The notes under the pieces: generated by a model
Told to the model about the DNA's origin: nothing
Seen by the model: the letters and a program-made list of their open reading frames with translations, nothing else
Databases searched by the model: none
Made by a program: the position numbers and the translations under genes
Part shown: positions 7,898-15,501 of the stretch, one piece after another
Numbering within the stretch: position 1 is the stretch's first letter
Layout: each line of letters starts with the position of its first letter
DNA from: JBOGFI01 sp050743365
Lineage (GTDB): Bacteria; Actinomycetota; Acidimicrobiia; IMCC26256; JACDBD01
Reading direction: 5' to 3'
Length of the DNA stretch: 35,646 bases
NCBI GenBank assembly: GCA_050743365.1
Contig: JBOGFI010000252.1
Span: forward strand, 1 to 35,646

Positions 7898-9079
7898 TCA
7901 GAAGTTCTTCGGCAGGCCGAGCTTGCGGCGGTCGATGATGTTCTTCTGGATCTCGGACCCGCCGCCCCCGATCGTGTCGATCACCGTGTAGCGGTACGTC
8001 GACTCGGCGCGGCCCCGCATCGGGGCGTCCGGGGTGTGGACCCTCAGCTGCGAGCCGGGGCCCGCGATGTCCATCGACGCGTCGGCCAGCCGCTTCGACA
8101 GCTCGGTGGCGAAGAGCTTGTACTCGGACGCCTCGGCCGTGGGCGGCGCGCCACCCTTCATCGACGTGGCCACGAAGCGAAGGCCGAGCACGCGGGCGAC
8201 CTCGGCCTGGGTGACGAGCTGGGCGATCCGCTGCCGCACGACCGGGTCGTCGCGCACCGGGCGCCCGTCGCGGGTGGTGACCCTCACATAGTCGCAGAGC
8301 AGCTCGAGGCGCTGCTCGATCTGCGAGAACGTGAACATCGTGAAGCGCTCGAGGTCGAGTGCCTCCGAGATGTACTGGAAGCCCCGGTTGAGCTCGCCGA
8401 CGACGTAGTCGTCCGACACCCAGACGTCGTCGAAGAACACGTCGTTCGTGCGCTCGTCGCCCATCGTCCAGATCGGGTTGATGGTGATCCCGGGATGGTC
8501 GAGGGGGACGAGGAAGAGGGTGATGCCGTGGTGCTTCGGCGCGTCGGGGTCGGTGCGGGCCCCGACCCAGTACCACTCGGCGAAATGCGCCGAGGTCGTC
8601 CACGTCTTCTGGCCGTCGAGCCGCCACCCGTCGCCGTCGCGGGTGGCGCGGAGCTTCATCGACGCGGCGTCAGAGCCGGCCTCGGGCTCGGAGTAGCCGA
8701 TGGCGAACTCGACCTCGTTGCGCAGGATCTTGGGCAGGAACTCGCGCTTGAGTTTGTCGGTGCCGTGGCGGATGAGCGTCTTGCCGATGATGCCCACGCC
8801 CTTGCCGATCTGCGGGCCGCCCCGCCGGGCGAGCGACTCGTTGAGGAGGTACTCGTAGACCCCGTCGCCGTCCTTCCCGCCGTGCTCCTCGGGCCAGGTG
8901 ATGCCCAGCCAGCCCCGCTCGCCGATCTTGCGCATCAGGGCGCGGCGCTTCGGGGTGTCGACGATCTGGGCCATGTTCTCGCGGGTGGGGTCGAACACCT
9001 CGGGGTCGTCGTGCTCGTCGAGGAACGCCTCGACCTCGGCGGCGAAGCCACGCTGCTCGGGGGAGAAGTCGAAGTCCAA
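7898..9079 (-). CDS. Acyl-CoA dehydrogenase, first gene of the minus-strand catabolic operon
   Basis: This 393-residue FAD enzyme begins LDFDFSPEQRGFAAEVEAFL and has GWLGITWPEEHGGKDGDG near residues 60-77. The FAD/substrate segment is AIGYSEPEAGSDAASM, followed by DGQKTWTTSAHFAEW. The C-terminal loop reads IDTIGGGGSEIQKNIIDRRK. The central ALDLERFTMF segment resembles ERGTAF in the dehydrogenase at 10459. The only sensible start is TTG at 9079: upstream sequence does not match the family and the first internal Met is far inside. TAGGGT lies 8 nt before this TTG, giving a leaderless configuration, and the palindromic operator at 9099-9117 lies just upstream of it. The likely partner subunit is the dehydrogenase at 4580-5707. 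Confidence 0.93.
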   Translation of the reverse strand: MDFDFSPEQRGFAAEVEAFLDEHDDPEVFDPTRENMAQIVDTPKRRALMRKIGERGWLGITWPEEHGGKDGDGVYEYLLNESLARRGGPQIGKGVGIIGKTLIRHGTDKLKREFLPKILRNEVEFAIGYSEPEAGSDAASMKLRATRDGDGWRLDGQKTWTTSAHFAEWYWVGARTDPDAPKHHGITLFLVPLDHPGITINPIWTMGDERTNDVFFDDVWVSDDYVVGELNRGFQYISEALDLERFTMFTFSQIEQRLELLCDYVRVTTRDGRPVRDDPVVRQRIAQLVTQAEVARVLGLRFVATSMKGGAPPTAEASEYKLFATELSKRLADASMDIAGPGSQLRVHTPDAPMRGRAESTYRYTVIDTIGGGGSEIQKNIIDRRKLGLPKNF

Positions 9080-9098
9080 GTGGGCCCACCCTACGCCG

Positions 9099-9117
9099 AT
9101 CTGACGGGCCGTCAGAT
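9099..9117. promoter_or_regulatory. Palindromic operator site 1 (TetR-type)
   Basis: A perfect inverted repeat with 8-bp arms, ATCTGACG and CGTCAGAT, is separated by GGC. It lies 20 bp upstream of the TTG start of the minus-strand operon and overlaps the region where that operon's -35 would sit. A minus-strand TAATCT also overlaps its right edge. The same core occurs at 9155-9175 and upstream of the TetR gene at 26601, which makes it a likely TetR binding site. Confidence 0.75.
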
Positions 9118-9118
9118 T

Positions 9119-9128
9119 ACCGTACGGT
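9119..9128. promoter_or_regulatory. Short palindrome ACCGTACGGT between the two operators
   Basis: A perfect 10-bp palindrome sits next to operator site 1 in the divergent promoter. It could be a second regulator's half-site or chance. No other copy was noticed in the window. Confidence 0.3.
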
Positions 9129-9154
9129 GGTCCGGGGACGGCTCCAGGGTTTAC

Positions 9155-9175
9155 GATCTGACGACCCGTCAGATC
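9155..9175. promoter_or_regulatory. Palindromic operator site 2 (TetR-type)
   Basis: A perfect inverted repeat with 9-bp arms, GATCTGACG and CGTCAGATC, is separated by ACC. Its left edge overlaps TACGAT at 9152-9157, the best -10 candidate for the plus-strand amidohydrolase gene, and it ends 13 bp before the GTG at 9189. Protein bound here would block the promoter. Its centre is 57 bp from that of site 1, so each divergent unit has its own site. Confidence 0.75.
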
Positions 9176-9188
9176 TCTGGAGCGGCGC

Positions 9189-10397
9189 GTGGCGAGCGAC
9201 GGCGAGCTCCCCAGGATCGTCAGCGTCGACGACCACGTGGTGGAGCCGGCGCATGTATGGCAGACCTGGCTGCCCGAGCGGTTCCGTGAGCGCGGCCCGC
9301 GAGTGGAGCGGCGCGGCATCGGCGAGATGCGCCACGTCGGCGGGGGCACGTACGAGCAGACCTTCGACGACGAGGGCCCGGCTGCCGACTGCTGGGTCTA
9401 CGAGGAGCTCGTGTACGTCCACAAGCGCCATGTCGCCGCGGTCGGCTTCGACCGCGCCGACATGACGCTGTCGCCGATCACCTACGACGAGATGCGTCCC
9501 GGCTGTTACGAGGCCAAAGCGCGCGTCGACGACATGGAGCTGAACTGGGTCGACGCGTCACTGTCGTTCCCCACGTTCCCGCGCTTCTGCGGCCAGACCT
9601 TCCTCGAGGCCAAGGACCGCGAGCTCGCGCTTGCCTGCGTGCTCGCCTACAACGACTGGATGGTCGAGGAGTGGTGCGGTGACAGCGGCGGGCGACTGAT
9701 TCCGCTCTGCCTTATCCCGCTGTGGGACGCCGATGCGGCGGCGGCCGAGGTGCGCCGGAACGCTGCGCGCGGCGTCCGGGCCGTGTGCTTCAGCGAGATC
9801 CCGCCCCACCTGGGGCTCCCGAGCATCCACTCCGGCGCCTGGGACCCGCTCTTCGCCGCCTGCGCCGAGACCGGCACGGTGACGTGCATGCACATCGGGT
9901 CGTCGTCGAAGATGCCCGCGACCTCGGAGGACGCGCCCCCCGCGGTCGCGGCGACGCTCAGCTTCGGCAACGCCATGAGCAGCCTGTCCGACTTCCTGTT
10001 CTCCGGTGTGCTCGTGCGGTTCCCTCAGCTTCGGCTCGCCTACTCCGAGGGGCAGATCGGCTGGATCCCGTACATCCTCGAGCGGGCGGACGACGTGTGG
10101 CGGGAGCACCGCGCCTGGGGCGGTGTCCACGACATCGTCCCCGAGCCGCCGTCGACCTACTACTACCGCCAGGTGTTCGGCTGCTTCTTCCGCGACCGCC
10201 ACGGCATCGACTCGCTCGACAAGGTGGGTGTCGACAACACGACGTTCGAGACCGACTACCCCCACACCGATTCCACCTGGCCGAACACCAAGGCGGTGGC
10301 GGAGGAGCTCATGGGCGGCCTCGCCGACGACGTCGTCTACAAGCTCGTCCGCGGCAACGCCATCCGCATGCTCGACCTCGACCTCGACCTCGCCTGA
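9189..10397 (+). CDS. Amidohydrolase-2 family metal-dependent hydrolase/decarboxylase (first paralogue)
   Basis: The 402-residue TIM-barrel protein belongs to the ACMSD-related amidohydrolase-2 family, whose members hydrolyse C-C or C-N bonds or decarboxylate ring acids. It has SVDDHVVEP at residues 12-20, giving a D14-x-H16 pair in place of the classical HxH, then AYNDWMVEEWCG, MHIGSSSK (beta-5 His) and ETDYPHTDSTWP with the beta-8 Asp. This acid-x-His form recalls the decarboxylase branch (gamma-resorcylate decarboxylase type has ExH), an analogy rather than proof. GTG at 9189 has GGAG seven bases upstream. It is the first plus-strand gene after the double operator, 61 bp before the coupled dehydrogenase genes. 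It is closely similar to the protein at 17801-19087. Confidence 0.9.
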   Translation: MASDGELPRIVSVDDHVVEPAHVWQTWLPERFRERGPRVERRGIGEMRHVGGGTYEQTFDDEGPAADCWVYEELVYVHKRHVAAVGFDRADMTLSPITYDEMRPGCYEAKARVDDMELNWVDASLSFPTFPRFCGQTFLEAKDRELALACVLAYNDWMVEEWCGDSGGRLIPLCLIPLWDADAAAAEVRRNAARGVRAVCFSEIPPHLGLPSIHSGAWDPLFAACAETGTVTCMHIGSSSKMPATSEDAPPAVAATLSFGNAMSSLSDFLFSGVLVRFPQLRLAYSEGQIGWIPYILERADDVWREHRAWGGVHDIVPEPPSTYYYRQVFGCFFRDRHGIDSLDKVGVDNTTFETDYPHTDSTWPNTKAVAEELMGGLADDVVYKLVRGNAIRMLDLDLDLA

Positions 10398-10458
10398 TGC
10401 AGCCGAGCGAGCGCCCGCGGCGCAGGTACCATGCGCCGCAGCGAGCGAGGCAATAGGG

Positions 10459-11616
10459 GTGGAGCTTCGGTACTCGGAACCCGACGAGGCATTCCGCGCC
10501 GAGTTGCGGGCGTGGCTCGGCCTCGTGCTGCCGGAGCTCCCGGCGCGCCCCCCTCGCGGCGACTGGCAGGCTCGCCGCCGCTTCGACACCGGTTGGCAGC
10601 GCCGCCTCTTCGATGCGGGTTACGCGGGGCTCCCGTGGCCGCGCGAGTACGGCGGGCGCGACGCGTCGCCGTCGGAGCAGCTCGTCTTCCTGGAGGAGAC
10701 CACGCGGGCACGGGCCCCGAACGTGGGCGTGAATTTCGTGGGGCTGCTGCACGCGGGTCCGACCCTGATCGCCGAGGGGACCGACGAGCAGAAGGCCCGC
10801 TACCTCCCCGCGATCCTGCGGGGCGACGAGGTGTGGTGCCAGGGCTTCTCGGAGCCGGCCGCCGGCTCGGACCTCGCGGCGCTGGGCACACGGGCCGTGC
10901 GCCAAGGAGACCACTACGTCGTGACCGGCCAGAAGATCTGGTGCTCGTTCGCCCAGGTCGCCGACTTCGGCGAGCTGCTGGTGCGAACCGACCCCGATGC
11001 GCCCAAGCACCGGGGCATCAGCTGGCTCATCCTGCCCATGGACCTGCCCGGCATCGAAGTGCGGCCGATCGAGACCGTGCTGGGCTCGTCGGAGTTCAGC
11101 GAGGTGTTCCTCGACGACGTACGGGTGCCGGTCGAGAACCGCGTTGGCGAGGAGAACGACGGCTGGCGGGTCACCCAGGTGACGTTCGCGTTCGAGCGCG
11201 GCACGGCATTCGTCGGAGAGCTGGTCGAGGCCCGGCGGCTCGCCGAGGACCTTGCTCGCCGTTGCACCCTCGACGACGAGCTGGCGTGCGAGCTCGGCCA
11301 CGTCGCCGCCGAGCTGGACGCCCTGTGGGCGCTCACCAAGCGCAACGTCACGCAGGCGGCGCGACGTGGCGGCCCCGGCGACGGCGCGCTCATGATCAAG
11401 CTCGCCTACTCGGAGGCGCGCCAGCGGCTCGGCGACCTCTCGCTTCGGGCCCTGGGCCGCGAGGCGCTCGACCTCGAGGCGCCCGACGCCGAGGGCTGGG
11501 TCGAGGAGCGGGTGCGCACCCTGAACCTGACGATCGCTGCCGGCACCTCTCAGATCCAGCGCAACATCATCGGCGAGCGCGTGCTCGGCCTGCCCAGGGA
11601 ACCGCGGCCGGCGTGA
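10459..11616 (+). CDS. Acyl-CoA dehydrogenase, large subunit of a coupled pair
   Basis: This is a 385-residue FAD-dependent acyl-CoA dehydrogenase. It opens VELRYSEPDEAFRAELRAWL and contains GLPWPREYGGRDAS, QGFSEPAAGSDLAAL, GQKIWCSFAQ and the C-terminal TIAAGTSQIQRNIIGERVLG, so the FAD and CoA elements are complete. The start is GTG at 10459 with GAGG eight bases upstream; TACCAT at 10427-10432 may be a -10 box. Its stop overlaps the next start as GTGA, and the next gene encodes a shorter dehydrogenase. Such tandem pairs form alpha2-beta2 heterotetramers in mycobacterial sterol degradation; here this is an inference from arrangement and length. Confidence 0.93.
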   Translation: MELRYSEPDEAFRAELRAWLGLVLPELPARPPRGDWQARRRFDTGWQRRLFDAGYAGLPWPREYGGRDASPSEQLVFLEETTRARAPNVGVNFVGLLHAGPTLIAEGTDEQKARYLPAILRGDEVWCQGFSEPAAGSDLAALGTRAVRQGDHYVVTGQKIWCSFAQVADFGELLVRTDPDAPKHRGISWLILPMDLPGIEVRPIETVLGSSEFSEVFLDDVRVPVENRVGEENDGWRVTQVTFAFERGTAFVGELVEARRLAEDLARRCTLDDELACELGHVAAELDALWALTKRNVTQAARRGGPGDGALMIKLAYSEARQRLGDLSLRALGREALDLEAPDAEGWVEERVRTLNLTIAAGTSQIQRNIIGERVLGLPREPRPA

Positions 11617-12560
11617 ACTTCGATCTCACGCCCGACCAGGAAGCGCTGCGCGACGGCGTGCGCAGCCTGTGCGAGGGCCGCTTCCCGATGAAGCGGGTGC
11701 GAGCGGGCTACGACCGCTCGATGTGGGACGAGCTCGCCGAGGCGGGGGTGTTCTCGCTGCGGGCGCCCGAGACCGAGGGCGGGGCCGCACTCGGGATGAC
11801 CGACGCCACCGTCGTCTTCGAAGAGCTGGGCCGCGCCCTCGTTCCGGGACCGCTGGTCGAGGGGCACCTCGCCTTCGGTCGCGTCGACGGCGTCGTCAGC
11901 GGCGTCGAGGGGCGTATGGAGGGCGCGGTGATGGTCGAGCACCTCGACGCGCTCGACACCCTCCTCGTCTTCGACGCCGACCGCGTGCGCGCGGTGCCTG
12001 CTGGCGAGGTGCGGGACGCGCTCGCCGTTGCCCGTCCCCTCGACCCACTCACGCCCATCCACCGTGTGGGCTCGCTGCCGGCGGGCAAGGAGGTAGGCGG
12101 CGCCGAGCTGACGGCCGACTGGCGGCGCGCCGGCGCCCTGCTCACCGCCGCCTACCTCGTGGGGATGTCCGCCGCCTGCACTGACGTGTCGGTGGCCTAC
12201 GCCAAGGAGCGCCGCCAGTTCGACCGGTCCATCGGGTCGTTCCAGGCGGTGAAGCACGTCCTCGCCGACATGGCCGTGCGCACCGAGGTCGCTCGTGTCG
12301 CCGTCCACGCCGCCGCCTGCACGGTCGACGACCCCGAAGTTGGGGAAATGCTGCGCGCGGTGTCGGGGGCGAAGCTGCTCGCGGGCGAGGCCGCGCTGCG
12401 AAACGGCAAGGCGGCCACCCAGGTCCACGGCGGCATGGGCTTCACCTGGGAGGTCCACGTCCACCTCTACCTGAAGCGTGCCTGGGTCCTCGACACACAC
12501 TTCGGCTCGACCCGCGAGCACGCGGCCGGCGTCGCCGGCTGTCTCGCCCAGGCAAGATGA
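11613..12560 (+). CDS. Acyl-CoA dehydrogenase, short subunit of a coupled pair
   Basis: The 315-residue protein is shorter than canonical acyl-CoA dehydrogenases (about 380-390), with a trimmed middle domain. It begins VNFDLTPDQEALRDGVRSLC and has ATVVFEELGRALVPGPLVEG and AYAKERRQFDRSIGSFQAVK. Its end, QVHGGMGFTWEVHVHLYLKR, is typical of beta-type subunits. It lacks a GTSxIQ or EGT loop, so any catalytic base probably comes from the partner at 10459. It starts with GTG at 11613 overlapping the previous stop by four bases, and its own stop overlaps the following ATG as ATGA. Confidence 0.92.
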   Translation: MNFDLTPDQEALRDGVRSLCEGRFPMKRVRAGYDRSMWDELAEAGVFSLRAPETEGGAALGMTDATVVFEELGRALVPGPLVEGHLAFGRVDGVVSGVEGRMEGAVMVEHLDALDTLLVFDADRVRAVPAGEVRDALAVARPLDPLTPIHRVGSLPAGKEVGGAELTADWRRAGALLTAAYLVGMSAACTDVSVAYAKERRQFDRSIGSFQAVKHVLADMAVRTEVARVAVHAAACTVDDPEVGEMLRAVSGAKLLAGEAALRNGKAATQVHGGMGFTWEVHVHLYLKRAWVLDTHFGSTREHAAGVAGCLAQAR

Positions 12561-13757
12561 GCTCAGACTGGAAGCCGCTGCTGGAGGACCTGAAGCAGCG
12601 GCGCGCCGCGGCCCGGGCGATGGGTGGCCCCGAGCGGCTGGAGCGCCAGCGCGCCGGCGGGCGGCTCGATGCCCGGGCCCGGGTCGACCACCTCCGCCGG
12701 TCTGTCCGGCATGGTGCCGATGGTCTGCGTCGTCATGGGCGCCTCCGCCGGCCACGGGGCGCTCACCGCGCCGCTCATGGACTTCGTCGTGATGGTCGAG
12801 GGCGCGGCCCTGTTCTCGGCCGGCCCGCCGTTGGTGAAGGCGGCCACCGGCGAGGACGTGACCAAGGAGGAGCTGGGTGGCGCCGCGCTGCACACCGCCG
12901 TCAGCGGCGTGGCCCACAACGCCGCCCCCGACGACCCCGCCGGCCTCGATCTGGCGCGCCGCTACCTCTCGTACTTCCCGTCGAGCGCCTGGGAGCGGCC
13001 GCCGCGCGCCGGCGGCGATGACACCGGCGGCCGCGTTCTCGACACCCTCCTCGAGCTGATCCCGGCCGACCCCCGGCGCGGATACGACGTACGAGCCGTC
13101 GTCGACCTGGTCGCCGACTTGGGGTCAGTGCTGGAGATCGGGCCCGGGTTCGGGTGCACGATCGTCACCGCGCTGGCGCGGGTTGGCGGGGAGGCGGTCG
13201 CGGTGGTGGCGAACCAGCCCGCGGTCAAGGCGGGGTCGATCGACGCCGACGGCGCCGACAAGGCCACGCACTTCCTCGAGGTCGCCGACGCCTTCCACCT
13301 GCCGGTGCTGTTCCTGGCGGACAACCCGGGCGTGCTCGCGGGCTCGGGCGCCGAGCGCACGGGCATCCTCCGTCACGCGGCGCGCATGTTCGCCGCCCAG
13401 GCGGGTGTGCGGTCGCCGAAGCTTCACGTCACGCTGCGCAAGGCCTATGGGTTCGGGAGCTCCCTGATGGCGATGAACCCGTTCGACGGGCAGACCGTCA
13501 CCCTCGCCTTCCCCGGCGCGCGCCTCGGTGCCATGGGGGCCGAGAGCGGGGCACGGGCGGCGGGCCTCGAGGGAGACGCGCGCGAGCTGCTCGCGCACGC
13601 CGAGGTCGGCGGCGCCTACTCGTCGGCCGACACCATGAGCTACGACGAGGTGATCGAGCCGCGCGAGCTGCGCAACGCCCTCCTCGCCGCGCTGCGGCTC
13701 GGCGCCCGGCGATCGGAGGCCCCGCGGCCGGCGCGGCGACGGGGCATCCTCCCCTGA
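12557..13757 (+). pseudogene. Acyl-CoA carboxylase carboxyltransferase (beta) subunit, internal deletion and frameshift
   Basis: The locus looks like a biotin-dependent acyl-CoA carboxylase carboxyltransferase gene that has lost its centre. It starts at ATG 12557, overlapping the previous stop, in the family frame: MSSDWKPLLEDLKQRR, then MGGPERLERQRAGGRLDARARVDHL (split here; residues about 22-46). Near 12690-12705 the match jumps to another frame at LSGMVPMVCVVMGASAGHGALT in two pieces, and continues to 13757 with FSAGPPLVKAATGED, ADNPGVLAGSGAERTG and KAYGFGSSLMAMNP. By comparison with the family, roughly 100 residues containing the first acyl-CoA-binding lobe are missing. An internal ATG at 12711 could still give a C-terminal fragment of about 349 residues. 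An assembly error is the main alternative to true decay. Confidence 0.8.
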
Positions 13758-13766
13758 CGGGGTCAC

Positions 13767-13772
13767 TAAGGT
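13767..13772 (+). promoter_or_regulatory. Putative -10 box (TAAGGT) before the acyl-CoA ligase
   Basis: TAAGGT fits TANNNT and ends 10 nt before the ATG at 13783. No Shine-Dalgarno is visible. It lies inside a CCTGAC...GTCAGG inverted repeat (13753-13776) that could be a small hairpin. Confidence 0.4.
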
Positions 13773-13782
13773 CAGGCTCGCG

Positions 13783-15390
13783 ATGAGCGAGCCCCGGCCG
13801 CAGACCACCGTCCTCGACGCGCTCGCCCGCAGGCTCGAGACCGATCCCGACCGGCCCTACCTCGACTTCGAGGGTGTGGAGTACAGCGCCCGGCGCATGG
13901 ATGCCGAGTCGAACCGCCTCGCCCACGGTCTCGCCGGCTTGGGCGTGGGCGCCGGCGACCGGGTCGCGAGCCTGCTCGAGAACTCCCCCGAACAGGTGGC
14001 GACGTTCTTCGCCGCCCTCAAGCTCGGCGCGATCGCGGTGCCGATCAACACCGCCTACAAGGGCGACTTCCTCCGCCATCAGCTCGCGGACTCGGGCTCG
14101 AAGGCGATCGTCGTGCAGGGCGACTTCGCCGGGCGCGTCGCCGAGGTGGCGGGCGCCGAGCTGCCGGAGCTTGCCGCCGCGGTCGTGGTGGGCGCGCCCG
14201 ACGAGGTGATCGACGCCGTCCCGCAGCGCGACTGGGCGCAGTTGCTCGCCGCCTCGACCGACCAGCCGGCGCCCGACGCGGGCGTCGCGCCCTCCGACCG
14301 CGCGTGCTTCATCTACACGGCCGGCACCACCGGGCCGGCGAAGGGCTGCATGCTGCCCCACAACTACGTCGTTGCGCTCGCCGACCAGATCGCCCGCGCC
14401 TGGCAGCGGCGTCCCGACGACATCGTGATCACTCCGCTGCCGCTGTTCCACTTCAACGCCATCTCGGTGTGCGTGGTCGGCAGCCTGATCGTCGGCGGCT
14501 CGGCTGGCCTCGTCCGCCGGTTCTCGGTGTCGCGCTTCTGGCCGGAGGTCAAGCGCACCGGCGCCACCATCGTGTCGATGCTGGGCTCGCTCGCGATCCT
14601 CGTCGCCGACGCCGACGACCACCCCGACCAGGCCGGCCATCGCCTGCGCCTGTGCGCGGCGGCGCCGATGCCGCCCGCCATCGACCGGATCTGGCAGGAG
14701 CGCTTCGGTTGCGCCACGTTCAGCGGCGGCTACGGGCTCACCGAGGCGTCGCTGATCTCGATGCTGGAGGGGGGAGAGGAGAACAAGCCGGGCGCGGCGG
14801 GCAAGCCCAATCACCACGACTTCGACGTACGCCTCGTCGGCGACGACGACCTCGACGTGCCGTCGGGGGAGATCGGCGAGATCGTGTGCCGCCCGCGACG
14901 CCCGAACCTGATGTTCGCGGGCTACTGGCGCCGGCCCGAGGCGACGGTCGAGGTGCTGCGCAACCTCTGGTTCCACACCGGCGACCTCGGTCGGCTCGAC
15001 GAGGACGGGTTCCTCTACTTCGTCGACCGGAAGAAGGACTACCTCCGCCGCCGGGGCGAGAACATCTCCAGCTTCGAGATGGAACGCACGTTCCACGGCC
15101 ACGCCGCGATCAAGGACGTCGCCGTCCACTCCGTGCCGAGCGAGGTGGGGGAGGACGAGGTGAAGGTCACCGCCGTGCTCCAACCCGACGCGCGGCTCTC
15201 CGAGGAGGAGCTCTGCGCCTGGTGCGTGGACCGGGTGCCGTACTTCGCCGTCCCCCGCTACGTCGAGTTCCGCGACGACCTGCCCCGCAACCCGGTCGGG
15301 CGGGTGCTCAAGTACCAGCTCCGCGACGAGGGCGTGACCGACGCGACCTGGGACCGCGAAGCCGCCGGCTTCACCTTCGACCGCCGCTAA
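13783..15390 (+). CDS. AMP-forming acyl-CoA synthetase (CaiC-like class I adenylate-forming ligase)
   Basis: The 535-residue enzyme should activate a carboxylic acid to its CoA thioester through an acyl-AMP. The phosphate-binding motif is YTAGTTGPAKG (about residues 178-188). It is followed by GYGLTEAS, then FHTGDLGRLDEDGFLYFVDR, with the hinge at KKDYLRRRGENISS. The C-terminal adenylation lysine is K510 in PVGRVLKYQ. All core motifs are intact. ATG at 13783 begins MSEPRPQTTVLDAL. It is the last plus-strand gene of this cluster and is followed by a strong hairpin at 15411-15435. The layout KGCMLPHNYV and the RRGENISS hinge resemble crotonobetaine/carnitine-CoA ligases, but the substrate is open. 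Confidence 0.92.
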   Translation: MSEPRPQTTVLDALARRLETDPDRPYLDFEGVEYSARRMDAESNRLAHGLAGLGVGAGDRVASLLENSPEQVATFFAALKLGAIAVPINTAYKGDFLRHQLADSGSKAIVVQGDFAGRVAEVAGAELPELAAAVVVGAPDEVIDAVPQRDWAQLLAASTDQPAPDAGVAPSDRACFIYTAGTTGPAKGCMLPHNYVVALADQIARAWQRRPDDIVITPLPLFHFNAISVCVVGSLIVGGSAGLVRRFSVSRFWPEVKRTGATIVSMLGSLAILVADADDHPDQAGHRLRLCAAAPMPPAIDRIWQERFGCATFSGGYGLTEASLISMLEGGEENKPGAAGKPNHHDFDVRLVGDDDLDVPSGEIGEIVCRPRRPNLMFAGYWRRPEATVEVLRNLWFHTGDLGRLDEDGFLYFVDRKKDYLRRRGENISSFEMERTFHGHAAIKDVAVHSVPSEVGEDEVKVTAVLQPDARLSEEELCAWCVDRVPYFAVPRYVEFRDDLPRNPVGRVLKYQLRDEGVTDATWDREAAGFTFDRR

Positions 15391-15410
15391 CTTTCCGGGT
15401 CGGGCTCGCT

Positions 15411-15435
15411 CGGCGGCCGGGATACCCGGCCGCCG
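15411..15435. terminator. GC-rich hairpin between convergent genes
   Basis: A perfect inverted repeat has 11-bp arms (15411-15421 CGGCGGCCGGG and 15425-15435) around the loop ATA. It sits 20 bp after the ligase stop. No T-tract follows, as is usual for actinobacterial terminators. Confidence 0.65.
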
Positions 15436-15447
15436 CCCTCCGGGACG

Positions 15448-15501
15448 CTCGCCGCTCCCGCGCAATCCTGGCGGCGAGCCACGGGCTGGCAGGCTTTCGT
15501 A
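15448..15501. repeat. 54-bp dispersed repeat, copy A
   Basis: This stretch matches 34155-34208 at about 47 of 54 positions, with an identical 19-bp core beginning CCCGCGCAATCC. It lies between two convergent genes and ends next to the stop codon of the minus-strand methyltransferase. Copy B has the same placement, so it may be a mobile REP-like unit or a shared transcription-end element. Confidence 0.75.

Noticed and set aside
12624..12705. Alternative N-terminus for the carboxyltransferase starting at ATG 12624
   Set aside because: The 26 residues it would add are Ser/Pro/Gly-rich and unlike the family, whereas the other frame from 12557 to about 12690 matches it well.
13753..13776. CCTGAC...GTCAGG inverted repeat as a further TetR operator
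   Set aside because: The spacer is 12 bp and the CTGACG/CGTCAG core is incomplete, unlike the three true copies. At most it is a weak hairpin before the ligase gene.
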